A DNA stretch of 64,000 nucleotides from an uncultured Verrucomicrobiota bacterium (GCA_903953565.1 CAJBKE010000027.1:38558-102557), one strand, 5' to 3'; counted from the stretch's first letter, positions 26,276 through 34,960 are shown. The notes: a model not told the origin generated them from the sequence alone. A program made the numbers and translations.

Positions 26276-28183
26276 GTGGTGGCGCAATTTCTCATGTGGA
26301 TGTCGGCGGCTCTGCTCGCCGCGGCTCTTGTTGCTTCGCAGGTCCTGCTCGGCGGATGGTGGTATCCGGTCTTGGCTGCACCGGGATATCTCCTCGCCGG
26401 ACTGGCCGCGATTCTCGCCGGGGCAACCTTCTGGAAGTCGCAGGAGGCTCCCGGCGCATGGTGCGTTGGGAGCATGTTGCTGTTTGCCGGCTATCTTTTC
26501 TGGAGGCAGGCCAACAGCCCCGATGCGTATGCCGCGCGCTCCGATTCGTGGCTCTTGCTCGGCGGTCTCGCGGTTTATCTCACCGTCGCATGGCACCTGC
26601 GGAGCGACGGGCCGCGTTGGTTGGTGCTCGGCTCGATTTTTTTGCTCATGGTCGTGCAGGTCGGAATCGTGGTGGCGCAATTCACGGCCGAGGCCCCGTT
26701 CCATCCGCTGGCCGACCTCGCGGCAACCATGCGCCTTCCCCACGGCGATGAGAATTTGCCGAACCACGGTTTTGTCTCCGGGACCTTTGCCTCTCGCGGA
26801 ACACTTTCCGCCGTATTGCAGGGCACAACCTTCCTTGCTCTCGGTATGCTGGTTTGGGGGCGGGGAAGCGCGGCGGTGAAGATGCTGCTGGCGTGGGTGG
26901 CGTCGGCGGGTCTCGTCGGTCTCGTGCTTTCGCTTTCCCGTGCCGCATATCTCGGTGTGGCCGCGGGTTTGCTCACTTTCGCGTTGGTCAGCTTCTTTAT
27001 TCTCAATCGGGGCACCGCAGTTCACCGCTTCTGGATCGGGGCGGGGATTCTTGTTTTGGCTTTGATCCCTCTCGGTTTTGCCGCCTTTGTCGGCTTGGAA
27101 AGTTTTATCGTGCGCTTCCGTCTCGGTGAACTCGGAGGCGATCTCTACCGCGAATCGCTCTGGTATTCCACGGTCCCTCCCATGCTTTCGTTGGATCCGT
27201 GGTTCGGTGCGGGCCCCAACATGTTCGACCAGCTGTCCACGCGTTACCGTGCTTCATGGATCGATGGTCGTCCGGTCCATGCGCACAACGATTGGCTGCA
27301 ATTGCTCGTCGAATACGGCCGCATCGGCTTGGTGCTCGGAGCAACCTGCTTTGTCCTTCACCTCGCGGCAGGATGGAGAAACGCGCTGCGCTTGGCGCGC
27401 GCATCGCTCGGCACAGGATGGTTACCGCAGGGTATGGGACTGGGCTTGTTGAGCGGTTCGCTCGCCGCCGTGGTCGCCCAGTCCGTGCACTCCTTCTTCG
27501 ACTATCGCTTCCATTTGCCTCCGGTCGTGTTTCTCGTTGCCACGTCGGCGGGATGGCTGGCCGCCGCGAGGAGGGATGATGATCGCGGTCCCGGGCAACC
27601 ATCTCCTTGGTGGATGCGCGCTCTGTCTATCATGCCGGTCATCCCCGGCGTCGTTCTCTTGTGGTGGGTCGCACGGGAATTACCAGCGGAGAAGCTCGCC
27701 TTGCAGATGGACAATGTGATTTTGCGGGAGGATTTTTCAGTAGCAGAAAATCTGTTCGCCGCGGAAACGGACCAACAATTGGACAATCCGCGCTACCTGG
27801 CTGCTGCGGCCGGTTTGGCTTGGGAGATGAGCGCTGAGGCGAATGATCTGACGGACGTGGTGAACTGGCGCCGCCGTTGCGCCTCCTACTGGGAAAAATA
27901 TATTCCGCTTCGTCCGTGGACGGTCGAGGCCATGCGCGGCTATGCTTTCGTTCAGGCCATGCGCGGCAATCTTCCTGTTGCTTTGCCATTTTTTCTCCGT
28001 GGCATTGCTTTGGATCCCAACGCCGCACCAAGTTACGAATACATGGCCCGCTACTTCATGGAGCGCGGCCGCTACGAGGAAGCAGCGCGTCTGCTGCGGC
28101 TCTCCCGCACGCTGCCCGGCGCGGACGTTCCACCCGCGAAGATCGTGGAGCTCGAGGATTACTTGCGCACATCACGCCCTTGA
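26276..28183 (+). CDS. O-antigen ligase/polymerase family membrane protein with C-terminal TPR-like region
   Basis: A 635-residue envelope protein. About 11-12 hydrophobic helices cover residues 1-470, with the large periplasmic loop of O-antigen ligase/Wzy-type proteins (LSLSRAAYLGVAAG; SLDPWFGAGPNMFDQLSTRY; VHAHNDWLQLLVEYGRIGLVLG, carrying the conserved His-Asn). After a final helix (VIPGVVLLWWVARELP), a soluble tail of about 150 residues has TPR-like repeats (NLPVALPFFLRGIALDPNAAPSYEYMARYFMERGRYEEAARLL). GTG 26276, GTG 26279 or ATG 26294 could be the start; the first is given. It probably acts in polysaccharide or LPS assembly. Its last 12 bp overlap the convergent flavoprotein gene. Confidence 0.82.
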   Translation: MVAQFLMWMSAALLAAALVASQVLLGGWWYPVLAAPGYLLAGLAAILAGATFWKSQEAPGAWCVGSMLLFAGYLFWRQANSPDAYAARSDSWLLLGGLAVYLTVAWHLRSDGPRWLVLGSIFLLMVVQVGIVVAQFTAEAPFHPLADLAATMRLPHGDENLPNHGFVSGTFASRGTLSAVLQGTTFLALGMLVWGRGSAAVKMLLAWVASAGLVGLVLSLSRAAYLGVAAGLLTFALVSFFILNRGTAVHRFWIGAGILVLALIPLGFAAFVGLESFIVRFRLGELGGDLYRESLWYSTVPPMLSLDPWFGAGPNMFDQLSTRYRASWIDGRPVHAHNDWLQLLVEYGRIGLVLGATCFVLHLAAGWRNALRLARASLGTGWLPQGMGLGLLSGSLAAVVAQSVHSFFDYRFHLPPVVFLVATSAGWLAAARRDDDRGPGQPSPWWMRALSIMPVIPGVVLLWWVARELPAEKLALQMDNVILREDFSVAENLFAAETDQQLDNPRYLAAAAGLAWEMSAEANDLTDVVNWRRRCASYWEKYIPLRPWTVEAMRGYAFVQAMRGNLPVALPFFLRGIALDPNAAPSYEYMARYFMERGRYEEAARLLRLSRTLPGADVPPAKIVELEDYLRTSRP

Positions 28184-29353
28184 ATCGATGGCGCAATCCG
28201 CCAGCGCCGCGGCGGCCGCATGGGCGCTGGCCCATGCCCACTGGAAGTTGTAGCCACCGAGCCATCCGGTCACATCGACCACCTCTCCGATGAAATAAAG
28301 TCCGGGTACGCTGCGGGCCTCCATGGTTTTGGACGAAAGATCGCGGGTGTCGACGCCGCCGAGAGTAACCTCCGCTTTCGGGTAGCCTTCCGTGCCGCCG
28401 AAATCGAGCGACCAACCGTGGACCAGCTTCTGCACGCGCTCGCGTTCGGCGGCCGTCCACTGCGCGACGGGTCTGGTCGGAGCATATCGCCCGCACCAAG
28501 CCTCGGCGAAGCGCTTTGGCCAAAATGCCGACAACTGGGCGAGCGCCGTGCCCCGTCCCGCCACGGGAACCTCGCCTCCATCAGGCAACAAATCGAACGC
28601 GAGGGTCTCGCCCTCGCGCCAGAAGTTGGAGATTTGCAGGATAGCCGGACCGCTTAGTCCGCGATGCGTCAGGAGCATGGCTTCCTCGAACACCGCGTTT
28701 TTGTGCCGCACGCGCACGGGGAGAGACACGCCGCTCAGCGGGCCGAGTTCGGATTTCTCCTGCTCGCTGAAAGTCAAAGGCACCAGACCCGGGCGGATGC
28801 CGGTGAGCCGGAGTCCGAACTGCTCGGCGAGACGGTAGCCGAAATCGCTCGCTCCAAGCTTGGCGAAAGACAGGCCGCCGGTGGCGATGACGAGTGACCG
28901 GCAGTCGAACTCGCCGGCCGACGTCCGCAAACGGAAGCGGTCTGTCTTGCGCACCTCTTCGATGCGGACGCCGCAGCGCACCTCGGCGCCGGCCCGTGCG
29001 CAGCCTTCGGACAGCATGCCGATGATTTCACGCGAACTGGTGTTGCAGAAAAGTTGTCCCAACTTTTTCTCATGCCAGCGGATCCCGTGGCTCTCGACGC
29101 ATTGCAGGAAATCCTCCGGCGTGAAGCGGGCCAAGGCGGAGCGGCAGAATTCAGGGTTGGACGAAAGGTAGTTGCCGGGCGCAGCGCGCAGGTTGGTGAA
29201 GTTGCACCGTCCTCCTCCGGAAATGGTGATCTTCTTGCCCACGCGGTCGTTGTGCTCGAGGACGAGAACACGCCGCCCGCCTTGTGCGGCGAGCATCGCG
29301 CAGAACAATCCGGCAGCACCGCCGCCGAGGACAATGACATCGTGTGAAGGCAT
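28172..29353 (-). CDS. HI0933/BaiN-like FAD-dependent oxidoreductase
   Basis: A 393-residue flavoprotein of the HI0933 family. The Rossmann FAD motif VIVLGGGAAGLFCAMLAA opens the protein. GKKITISGGGRCNFTN is the family signature, and VIATGGLSFAKLGASDFGYRLAEQFG and the C-terminal GLYFIGEVVDVTGWLGGYNFQWAWASAHAAA complete the FAD site. The ATG at 29353 (MPSHDVIVLG) is chosen; another at 29374 adds seven residues. Substrate unknown across most of the family. It is divergent from the SET-domain gene. Confidence 0.9.
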   Translation of the reverse strand: MPSHDVIVLGGGAAGLFCAMLAAQGGRRVLVLEHNDRVGKKITISGGGRCNFTNLRAAPGNYLSSNPEFCRSALARFTPEDFLQCVESHGIRWHEKKLGQLFCNTSSREIIGMLSEGCARAGAEVRCGVRIEEVRKTDRFRLRTSAGEFDCRSLVIATGGLSFAKLGASDFGYRLAEQFGLRLTGIRPGLVPLTFSEQEKSELGPLSGVSLPVRVRHKNAVFEEAMLLTHRGLSGPAILQISNFWREGETLAFDLLPDGGEVPVAGRGTALAQLSAFWPKRFAEAWCGRYAPTRPVAQWTAAERERVQKLVHGWSLDFGGTEGYPKAEVTLGGVDTRDLSSKTMEARSVPGLYFIGEVVDVTGWLGGYNFQWAWASAHAAAAALADCAIDSRA

Positions 29354-29447
29354 CCGCGGATCATCCTGCGCCATCCGGAAAAAACTGACGATTCCTTTGA
29401 TGCAGCTTGGTGGGTATCCGGTTCCGTGCTACACGAATCGTTCCATC

Positions 29448-29993
29448 ATGACGAAAAAATCCCGCCAAAAACCGCAGAAGACGCACAGCGAATGGGCCAA
29501 AGTCCGGGGCTCGAGAATCCATGGACGCGGCATGTTCGCTTCCAAGGTCATTCCCAAGGGAACGCGCATCATCGAGTATACGGGGGAACGGATCACCAAG
29601 GCGGAAGGATGGCGCCGCGAGTTGGCGCGGCAGGAGCGGGCCAAGCGCGGGGCCGACGGTTGCATTTACATTTTCGAGCTGAACACCAAGACCGACATCG
29701 ATGGCAGCGTGCTTTGGAACACGGCACGCTACATCAACCATTCCTGCGCGCCCAACTGCGAGTCACAGATTGTGCGCGGTCGGGTTTGGGTCGTCTCGTT
29801 GCGCGAAATCCTGCCGGGCCAGGAACTGACCTACGACTACTACTACGATTACGATCATTACCAAGACCACCCGTGCCGCTGCGGCGCGGAGAATTGTGCC
29901 GGCTACATCGTCAAAGCGCCGGTCCGCTGGCGTGTCCGGCAGGCGGCGGCCGCTGCCCGGAAGAGAAGCAAGGCAACCCGCCGGGCCGCTTAA
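29448..29993 (+). CDS. SET domain protein-lysine methyltransferase
   Basis: A 181-residue SET protein. The SET core is present from about residue 18: SRIHGRGMFASKVIPKGTRI, IEYTGERI, RYINHSCAPNCESQ (SAM-binding NHxCxPN), and LPGQELTYDYYYDYDHY. A post-SET CRCGAENCAG zinc-binding segment follows, so the fold looks complete. Both tails are basic (MTKKSRQKPQKTH; RKRSKATRRAA), suggesting nucleic-acid or chromatin-like contacts. The ATG at 29448 is preferred over the upstream frame. A possible promoter TTGGTG-17 bp-TACACG lies at 29407-29435. Its stop overlaps the stop of the convergent TlpA gene (TTAA). Confidence 0.9.
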   Translation: MTKKSRQKPQKTHSEWAKVRGSRIHGRGMFASKVIPKGTRIIEYTGERITKAEGWRRELARQERAKRGADGCIYIFELNTKTDIDGSVLWNTARYINHSCAPNCESQIVRGRVWVVSLREILPGQELTYDYYYDYDHYQDHPCRCGAENCAGYIVKAPVRWRVRQAAAAARKRSKATRRAA

Positions 29994-31042
29994 GTCTTGG
30001 CGGCGACAGCCGCGGCCACGGCTTGCTCGAGGCGTCCGCGCGGATTGGCGTCGATCAGCTTGCCCTCGCGGTCGAGCAGCCACATGGTCGGCACAGTCTG
30101 GATTTTGAAGCGCTTGGCCATCTCGTTCTCCCAGCCCTTGCCGTCGAAAAACTGCGGCCATGTCATTTTGTTTTCCGTGGTGAATTTTTCCAAAGCGCCT
30201 TTGTCTTCGTCGAGAGAGATGCCGACGATGGTGAATCCTTGGTCTTTGAACTTCTCGTAGATGGCGACAAGTTCCGGCACTTCCTCCACACAGGGCGGAC
30301 ACCAAGTCGCCCAAAAATCAACCAGCACCACTTGGCCGCGCAAAGCCGCCAGATCGATCTCGCTGCCGTCGACCGCGGTGAACTTGAGGTCGAGCGGCGC
30401 GGTGCGCATATCCATCAATTCGAGTGCGGCTTTGGCCGCGCCCGATAATTCCGGGTCATCGTTGCCCGAGAGTTCGGTATAGAGCTTCCGGGAGCGATCC
30501 GGATCGTAGTTCTCCATGGCCTGCGCCTCCGTCATGCGCAGCACGGGAATCCGCGCATCGTCCGGATGGGTGTCGATGAATTTCTGGATCGCGGCGGCGA
30601 GCGAACGCGCTGCCTCTTGGGATCGGCTGCGGTCGAAATCGAGCGAGGCGAGCTGCAAAAGCACGAGTCCGGCGTCGGCGCGCACGTTTTCCGGCGCTCC
30701 GGCATCGTCGGCGATCGATTGCAATTCCTCGCTCTGTCCGGCCATGTCCGGTTCGGTCTGGTTGACCATGGCGAGCGAGTTGGCGATTTGCATCACGGCC
30801 ATGCGTGCCTCCCAGCGGTTGGGGCTTTGGGCGTAGTCCTTGATGAACTGTTTGAAGTGCTCCAATTGCGCGCCAAGGCGGTCGGCCAGCATCTTCCGGC
30901 TCGCTTGCTCATCCTCGGGGAGATTCTCGGTGAGTTTGGCCGCTTCGTCCTGCAGCGATTCCCAAGCGCTGGACTCGTCGCCGGAGGCGGGGAGAGCGCT
31001 GCCGAAACCCAGTAGAAGGGCGCACCAGATCGAACGGTTCAT
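29990..31042 (-). CDS. Exported TlpA-like thioredoxin-fold protein
   Basis: A 350-residue protein with a Sec signal (MNRSIWCALLLGFGSALPASG), an N-terminal helical region of about 190 residues resembling TPR/solenoid repeats, and a C-terminal TlpA/ResA-like thioredoxin domain. The redox motif is VDFWATWCPPCVEEVPELV, and the cis-proline loop is IQTVPTMWLLDREG. It probably reduces or isomerises disulfides of envelope proteins. It overlaps the GT9 gene upstream as ATGA and ends the four-gene minus-strand run that starts with the coiled-coil protein. Confidence 0.88.
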   Translation of the reverse strand: MNRSIWCALLLGFGSALPASGDESSAWESLQDEAAKLTENLPEDEQASRKMLADRLGAQLEHFKQFIKDYAQSPNRWEARMAVMQIANSLAMVNQTEPDMAGQSEELQSIADDAGAPENVRADAGLVLLQLASLDFDRSRSQEAARSLAAAIQKFIDTHPDDARIPVLRMTEAQAMENYDPDRSRKLYTELSGNDDPELSGAAKAALELMDMRTAPLDLKFTAVDGSEIDLAALRGQVVLVDFWATWCPPCVEEVPELVAIYEKFKDQGFTIVGISLDEDKGALEKFTTENKMTWPQFFDGKGWENEMAKRFKIQTVPTMWLLDREGKLIDANPRGRLEQAVAAAVAAKT

Positions 31043-32004
31043 AGGGCAAGAGTCTCGGACGGCTCCGCGCCGCTGGCAAGCCGCAGGGTGCCGAGCAAGG
31101 GGCGCAGGGCTGACATAACGGTGGAGACGGAGAGTTCCTCCAACTTTCCCGCGGGTGCACGCAAGATGCGGACATGTTCGTGCGGCGGTGCCCAGACGCC
31201 GGGATCGGTGGGGCCGAAGAGGAGCAAGCTGGGGGTTCCGGCTGCAGCGGCGAGGTGGCTGATGCCTGTGTCATGACCGGCATAAACCGCGCTGCTGGCG
31301 AGGCGTGAGGCCAGAGTTTCCAGCGGAAGATTCTCCCAAAAAGAGACACGGGTGCTCGCCGTCAGGCTACGCATCGATTGCAGGGCGGCGGCATCGGCTT
31401 CTCCGCCGACGATGGCGATGCGGAGGTCCGGCTGCGCCTCGAGCAAGCGCACGGCCAGTTCGCACCAGCAGTTCGTTGGCCAATTTTTGGACGGACTTCC
31501 CGAACCCGGATGCAAGGCAATGGTCGTGGATGCCTCGGCTGCGGACGCGATGGCGAGCCGGGTGGATCGTCCGGCCAGCGGGATTCCCAGCGTAGCCAAG
31601 GGCGCAGCGAGTTGGTCGATGGCGTGAGATGTCCCTGTGACGCGGGACGGTCCCTCGACGAGTCGCCTCAGGCCGGAGGCGCGTAGATTTTCCGCAAAGA
31701 TTGCGTCGGGGTCGTAGAGGTAGCTGATGACGAGATCAAAAGATCCGAAGTATTTCTGCAGTTCCGGATCAAGTGTCGCGCCACGCGTGAAAAATCCGGC
31801 CAGCGGTCCGTATTCGATCGAACGCACTTCGTCGACCAGACCCGAGGTGCGGGCCAGCGAGGCAATCGACGGATAGGCCAGCACGTCGAGACGCGAGGCG
31901 GGGGCGCATGTGCGCAAGGCATGGAGAACCGGCAGGGTGAGGAGAAAATCCCCGATTGCGCCGCCGCGCACGACGAGCGCCCGTTGGAACGGGGCGTCGG
32001 TCAC
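31039..32004 (-). CDS. Glycosyltransferase family 9 (heptosyltransferase-like)
   Basis: A 321-residue GT-B glycosyltransferase of family 9, the group that adds heptose to LPS core. Motifs: VVRGGAIGDFLLTLPVLHAL at the N-terminus, IALHPGSGSPSKNWP, and the donor-binding AGHDTGISHLAAAAGTPSLLLFGPTDPGVWAP. GTG 32004 directly follows the TGA of the small lipoprotein gene, and its stop overlaps tlpA-like ATG. This places it in an envelope-related operon. The sugar is inferred from family only. Confidence 0.9.
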   Translation of the reverse strand: MTDAPFQRALVVRGGAIGDFLLTLPVLHALRTCAPASRLDVLAYPSIASLARTSGLVDEVRSIEYGPLAGFFTRGATLDPELQKYFGSFDLVISYLYDPDAIFAENLRASGLRRLVEGPSRVTGTSHAIDQLAAPLATLGIPLAGRSTRLAIASAAEASTTIALHPGSGSPSKNWPTNCWCELAVRLLEAQPDLRIAIVGGEADAAALQSMRSLTASTRVSFWENLPLETLASRLASSAVYAGHDTGISHLAAAAGTPSLLLFGPTDPGVWAPPHEHVRILRAPAGKLEELSVSTVMSALRPLLGTLRLASGAEPSETLAL

Positions 32005-32187
32005 TCAGTAACCGCGCATGGCGGACATCTGGCCGCCAAGCACACCGCCGCCTTCCCACTTGGCGGGACGGTTCCACGGAATGGTGCTCACACCTGATCG
32101 GCTGGTCGCCGTGTCTTCGGTGGTCGCGCAACCGGTAAGCCCGGCTCCGCACGCCGCGAGCAACGCGAGAAGGAGCAAACGCTTCAT
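32005..32187 (-). CDS. Small lipoprotein of unknown function
   Basis: A 60-residue protein with a signal peptide MKRLLLLALLAACGAGLTGC and lipobox LTGC (Cys20). The mature part is only 41 residues (TTEDTATSRSGV, then PWNRPAKWEGGG, then LGGQMSAMRGY) and has no recognised domain. It lies eight bases after the coiled-coil gene and touches the GT9 start, so it is surely in the operon. I do not recognise the family. A Gly/Trp-rich mature end of this kind could be a surface tag or a scaffold. Confidence 0.72.
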   Translation of the reverse strand: MKRLLLLALLAACGAGLTGCATTEDTATSRSGVSTIPWNRPAKWEGGGVLGGQMSAMRGY

Positions 32188-32194
32188 GGGCCGT

Positions 32195-32998
32195 TTAATC
32201 GCGCAGGGCCTGGTAGATGACCCTGTCTCCGGGCATCACAGAGAGTCCGCGCGGCACGGTGCGTACGAGGATGTCGGCGATGGAGGTGGAAGGTTCGACC
32301 GAAGTGACACGGATCTTGCCGAGGTATTGCCCGTCACGTTGCACGAGCATTTCGGCATTGGGGACAACGCCTTGGCGGTCGCCGAGGCTGAGCACGACGA
32401 AGTTCCATGCTTGGTTGACGGCGAGAATTGTGCCGGTGAGTCCTTGGCGCATCTGCAGCTTCTGGCGCCCGTCATCTTTGCGGCGGAGTTCGGCGACTTG
32501 CGTGCTCAGGCCGGTGTTCTGGTCTTGGAGTTGTTGGTTGACCGTTTCGAGTTCGGTCAGGCGCGCTTGCACTTCGGCGTTGTCGACGTCGCTCGGTTCC
32601 GCCGAGCCCTCGGGTGGTGTGGTGGCTTGTTGTTCCAGCTCGGCAATACGCGTGTCTTTTGCCTCGGAGTCCGCTTTGAGTTGATCGATCTCGGTCTGGA
32701 TCGTCGTCACTTGCTCCTGTGCCGCCGTAAGTTGCTCTTTCGCCTTGCCCAGATCGGTGCGGGCTTCTCCGAGTTGTGAGTTGAGCGTGTCCTTCTCGCT
32801 GCCGAGCTTGGTGACTTCTTCTTTTTTCTGGTCCAGTTCGCTTTTGGTGGAGTCGAGGAGCTGGTTGTTGGTGGCAATTTGCGACTTCGTGCCTTCCAGT
32901 TCGCCGCGTGCAGCGAGCAGGGTGCCGCGGTTGAGGAAGCCAAGCACCGCAGCTCCCAGGGACAAAAGGATACAGGCGATGAGGAGGGGTTTCGTCAT
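32195..32998 (-). CDS. Membrane-anchored coiled-coil protein with C-terminal beta domain
   Basis: A 267-residue protein. An N-terminal transmembrane helix (LLIACILLSLGAAVLGFL) is followed by a long heptad-rich coiled coil, about residues 25-185 (Gln/Glu/Lys/Leu-rich, e.g. QLTAAQEQVTTIQTEIDQLK). A C-terminal beta-rich domain of about 80 residues (LTGTILAVNQAWNFVVLSLG, VLVQRDGQYLGKIRVTSVEP-like pattern, VMPGDRVIYQ) resembles the FlgT-C/MreC-like beta domains. ATG 32998 was chosen; the frame continues to 33208 through the SRP RNA gene. It heads the run with lipoprotein, GT9 and TlpA genes. Periplasmic structural role is inferred. Confidence 0.78.
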   Translation of the reverse strand: MTKPLLIACILLSLGAAVLGFLNRGTLLAARGELEGTKSQIATNNQLLDSTKSELDQKKEEVTKLGSEKDTLNSQLGEARTDLGKAKEQLTAAQEQVTTIQTEIDQLKADSEAKDTRIAELEQQATTPPEGSAEPSDVDNAEVQARLTELETVNQQLQDQNTGLSTQVAELRRKDDGRQKLQMRQGLTGTILAVNQAWNFVVLSLGDRQGVVPNAEMLVQRDGQYLGKIRVTSVEPSTSIADILVRTVPRGLSVMPGDRVIYQALRD

Positions 32999-33029
32999 GG
33001 GAACGGCTATGGGCGAAGTGGGGTTGTTT

Positions 33030-33058
33030 TCTATAGAAGGGCCCACCTTGCGAAACAA
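33030..33058 (-). promoter_or_regulatory. Sigma-70-like promoter of the coiled-coil/GT9/TlpA operon
   Basis: On the minus strand, TTGTTT (33058-33053) and TATAGA (33035-33030) are separated by exactly 17 bases. Transcription would start near 33023, about 25 bases before the ATG at 32998. This is one of the better promoter matches in the window and faces away from the SRP RNA gene. Confidence 0.55.
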
Positions 33059-33153
33059 GAAGTTTGTCCGCGTCCCCATTTTTGTTTCGAAGAAAGCGGC
33101 TCTCCGACAATCCGCTTTGTATCGGCAGGGAGGATCGCTACAGTGTCCTTGGC

Positions 33154-33243
33154 GCCGGGGGCCGTGGAGGTCCGACTGACAAACCCCGCCAGGGCAGGAA
33201 TGCAGCAACGGTAGTCTGCTCGACCCTGCCGCGGTCTTCCGGC
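33154..33243 (+). ncRNA. ffs: Signal recognition particle 4.5S RNA (small bacterial type)
   Basis: The conserved SRP domain IV is directly readable: CCAGG-GCA-GGAA-TGC-AGCA-ACGG at about 33189-33211, i.e. the GGAA tetraloop on a three-pair stem, flanked by the symmetric loop (CAGG opposite AGCA) that binds the Ffh M domain. Outer helices pair GCCGG (33154) with CCGGC (33239-33243), and AGGTC with GACCCT. The RNA of about 90 nt is the short form without an Alu domain. The boundaries are set from pairing and may be off by a few bases. A weak promoter TTGTAT-16 bp-TACAGT lies at 33117-33144. Confidence 0.9.
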
Positions 33244-33306
33244 GTCCTCCGCGCGGGGCTTAAAGGCTTGCTTGCCGCGGGTATTTGCGATGCTTTGCGC
33301 CTCGGA

Positions 33307-34251
33307 ATGACCCGCCACCGCGAATTTCCCCCCTTCGGGAAAATCCTCGTTTGCCTCGCAGCCGCGTTGGCGATCGGCGCCCTCGTCGCCCCTCCGATTT
33401 TTTGGGCCGGGCAGTCGCTGGCCTCTGCCGGCGTCAGCGAATGGCTGGCCCGCTTTCCCTTTCATCGTGTCCTCTCGCGTTGCTTGCAGGTCAGCGCGCT
33501 CGTCCTGCTCGTTCCGACCCTGGTCTGGATCGGCTTGCGACGTCCCGCCGACCTCTACCTCCGCCGCAACCCATTGGCGGTCGCCGATCTGATTTTTGGT
33601 TTGGTCGTTTCCGTCGTCTTGGTGGCGGTGGTGGCGTTCGCGGGTGCTGGCGTCGGCTGGTTCCAGTGGCGCGCCGACATCGCTTGGTCGGGACTTGGGC
33701 GTATTGTCCCGACGGCGGCGGCGGTTTCCGTTGTCGAAGAGGTGGTGCTCCGCGGCGTGGTGCTGGGTGTTTGCCTGTGGTCCTTGCCGCGCATCGCCGC
33801 GATCGCTGTGACCACATTCCTTTTCGTCGTCGTGCATTTTATCAAACCGGCCAAGACGGACATCGCTCCGGAAGCCGTGCGTTGGTGGAGTGGATTTGCC
33901 GAGGCGGTGCGCTTTACCGAGACCTTGCCCCCGGGGGCACTGCTGATTTTTGGTGCGGCGAGTTTGTTTGTCGCCGGCTGGATTCTGGCCACCACGGCCC
34001 TCGGCACGCGGTCCCTGTGGTTGCCGATCGGACTTCATGCCGGATGGGTCTTCGCCCAGCAAACCACGAATCTCGCCCTGCAAAACACGGGACCCGGACC
34101 GGCGGGGTCGTTGCCTTGGGTCGGGCCCAACTTGGTCAGCGGCGCTGTCCCAACCGGATTGGTTCCGCTCGCTGCGCTGGTTCTCACCGGTCTTCTTGTC
34201 CGGCTCTATTTGCGTCATGTTTTCCGCCCGGTCGCGTCGCGCTTGGCTTGA
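33307..34251 (+). CDS. CPBP family intramembrane metalloprotease (CAAX protease)
   Basis: A 314-residue polytopic membrane protein of the CPBP (Abi/Rce1-like) family. Motif 1, EEVVLRG in VVEEVVLRGVVLG, gives the glutamate pair. Motif 2 is FVVVHF with histidine, and motif 3 is PIGLHAGWVFAQQ. About eight hydrophobic segments are visible. ATG 33307 starts just after the SRP RNA gene. Members cleave prenylated proteins or bacteriocin-related peptides; the bacterial substrate is usually unknown. The 3' end overlaps comF by 35 bp. Confidence 0.87.
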   Translation: MTRHREFPPFGKILVCLAAALAIGALVAPPIFWAGQSLASAGVSEWLARFPFHRVLSRCLQVSALVLLVPTLVWIGLRRPADLYLRRNPLAVADLIFGLVVSVVLVAVVAFAGAGVGWFQWRADIAWSGLGRIVPTAAAVSVVEEVVLRGVVLGVCLWSLPRIAAIAVTTFLFVVVHFIKPAKTDIAPEAVRWWSGFAEAVRFTETLPPGALLIFGAASLFVAGWILATTALGTRSLWLPIGLHAGWVFAQQTTNLALQNTGPGPAGSLPWVGPNLVSGAVPTGLVPLAALVLTGLLVRLYLRHVFRPVASRLA

Positions 34252-34951
34252 AGCTGCCGCCGGGCTGCTCTATCCGCCCCACTGCGCGGGCTGCGGTGTT
34301 GCCCTTGCGCGATCCTCGGCCTGCCTTTGTCGACCCTGCCGCCGCGCCCGCGAACGCGCGTTCGGATCGCGTTGCGCGGTCTGTGGTCAGCCGTATGGTG
34401 GTGCGCTCACGTCGGCATTCCGCTGCATGAACTGCGGTGACCGCGCGTTGTCCTTCGATTTCGCCACCGCGGCTTACCGGAGCCGGGGCGTGGTTCGCAA
34501 GCTGATCCATCAGTTCAAATACAACCGCCAAATGCACCTTAGTCATCTGCTGGCCAGGATGCTGACCGAAGGATTTCGCGATCATCGGCTCGAGGTGATG
34601 CGACCCCAAGCGCTCGTCCCAGTGCCTCTCCATGCCGCCCGCCAGCGCGAGCGGGAATTCAATCAGGCCGGAGTGCTGGCTGAGTTGGCCGGTCGGCGAC
34701 TTGGTTTGCCGGTCAGTGATTGCCTCCGGCGGACGCGCTACACGCTCACGCAGACGGATTTTCACCGCGAAGAAAGGTTTGGGAATCTGGAGGGCGCTTT
34801 TGCCCTGTGCCGTGGTGCGCAAGTAGAAGGGCTGACCGTTGCCCTCGTCGATGACGTCTTGACCACAGGTTCGACCGCCGATGCCTGTGCCCGGGTCTTG
34901 CGGGAAGCGGGGGCCGCCGCCGTGGTTGTCATCACGGTTGCGCGCGGATAG
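34217..34951 (+). CDS. comF: ComF family phosphoribosyltransferase-like protein
   Basis: A 244-residue ComF protein. The N-terminal zinc finger has CAGC, CLCRPC, CAVCG and CMNCG cysteine pairs. The C-terminal half is a type I PRTase-like domain (LIHQFKYNRQMHL, LVPVPLHAARQREREFNQA, TVALVDDVLTTGSTADACA with the PRPP loop). In competent bacteria ComF helps DNA transformation; elsewhere its role is unclear. ATG 34217 overlaps the end of the CPBP gene, and accD follows by nine bases, so all probably share a transcript. Confidence 0.9.
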   Translation: MFSARSRRAWLEAAAGLLYPPHCAGCGVALARSSACLCRPCRRARERAFGSRCAVCGQPYGGALTSAFRCMNCGDRALSFDFATAAYRSRGVVRKLIHQFKYNRQMHLSHLLARMLTEGFRDHRLEVMRPQALVPVPLHAARQREREFNQAGVLAELAGRRLGLPVSDCLRRTRYTLTQTDFHREERFGNLEGAFALCRGAQVEGLTVALVDDVLTTGSTADACARVLREAGAAAVVVITVARG

Positions 34952-34960
34952 AAAGGAACC

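Noticed and set aside
33031..34218. 395-codon minus-strand ORF covering the SRP RNA and the CPBP gene
   Set aside because: Low-complexity Arg/Gly/Asp/Gln-rich translation opposite a membrane protease and a conserved ncRNA.
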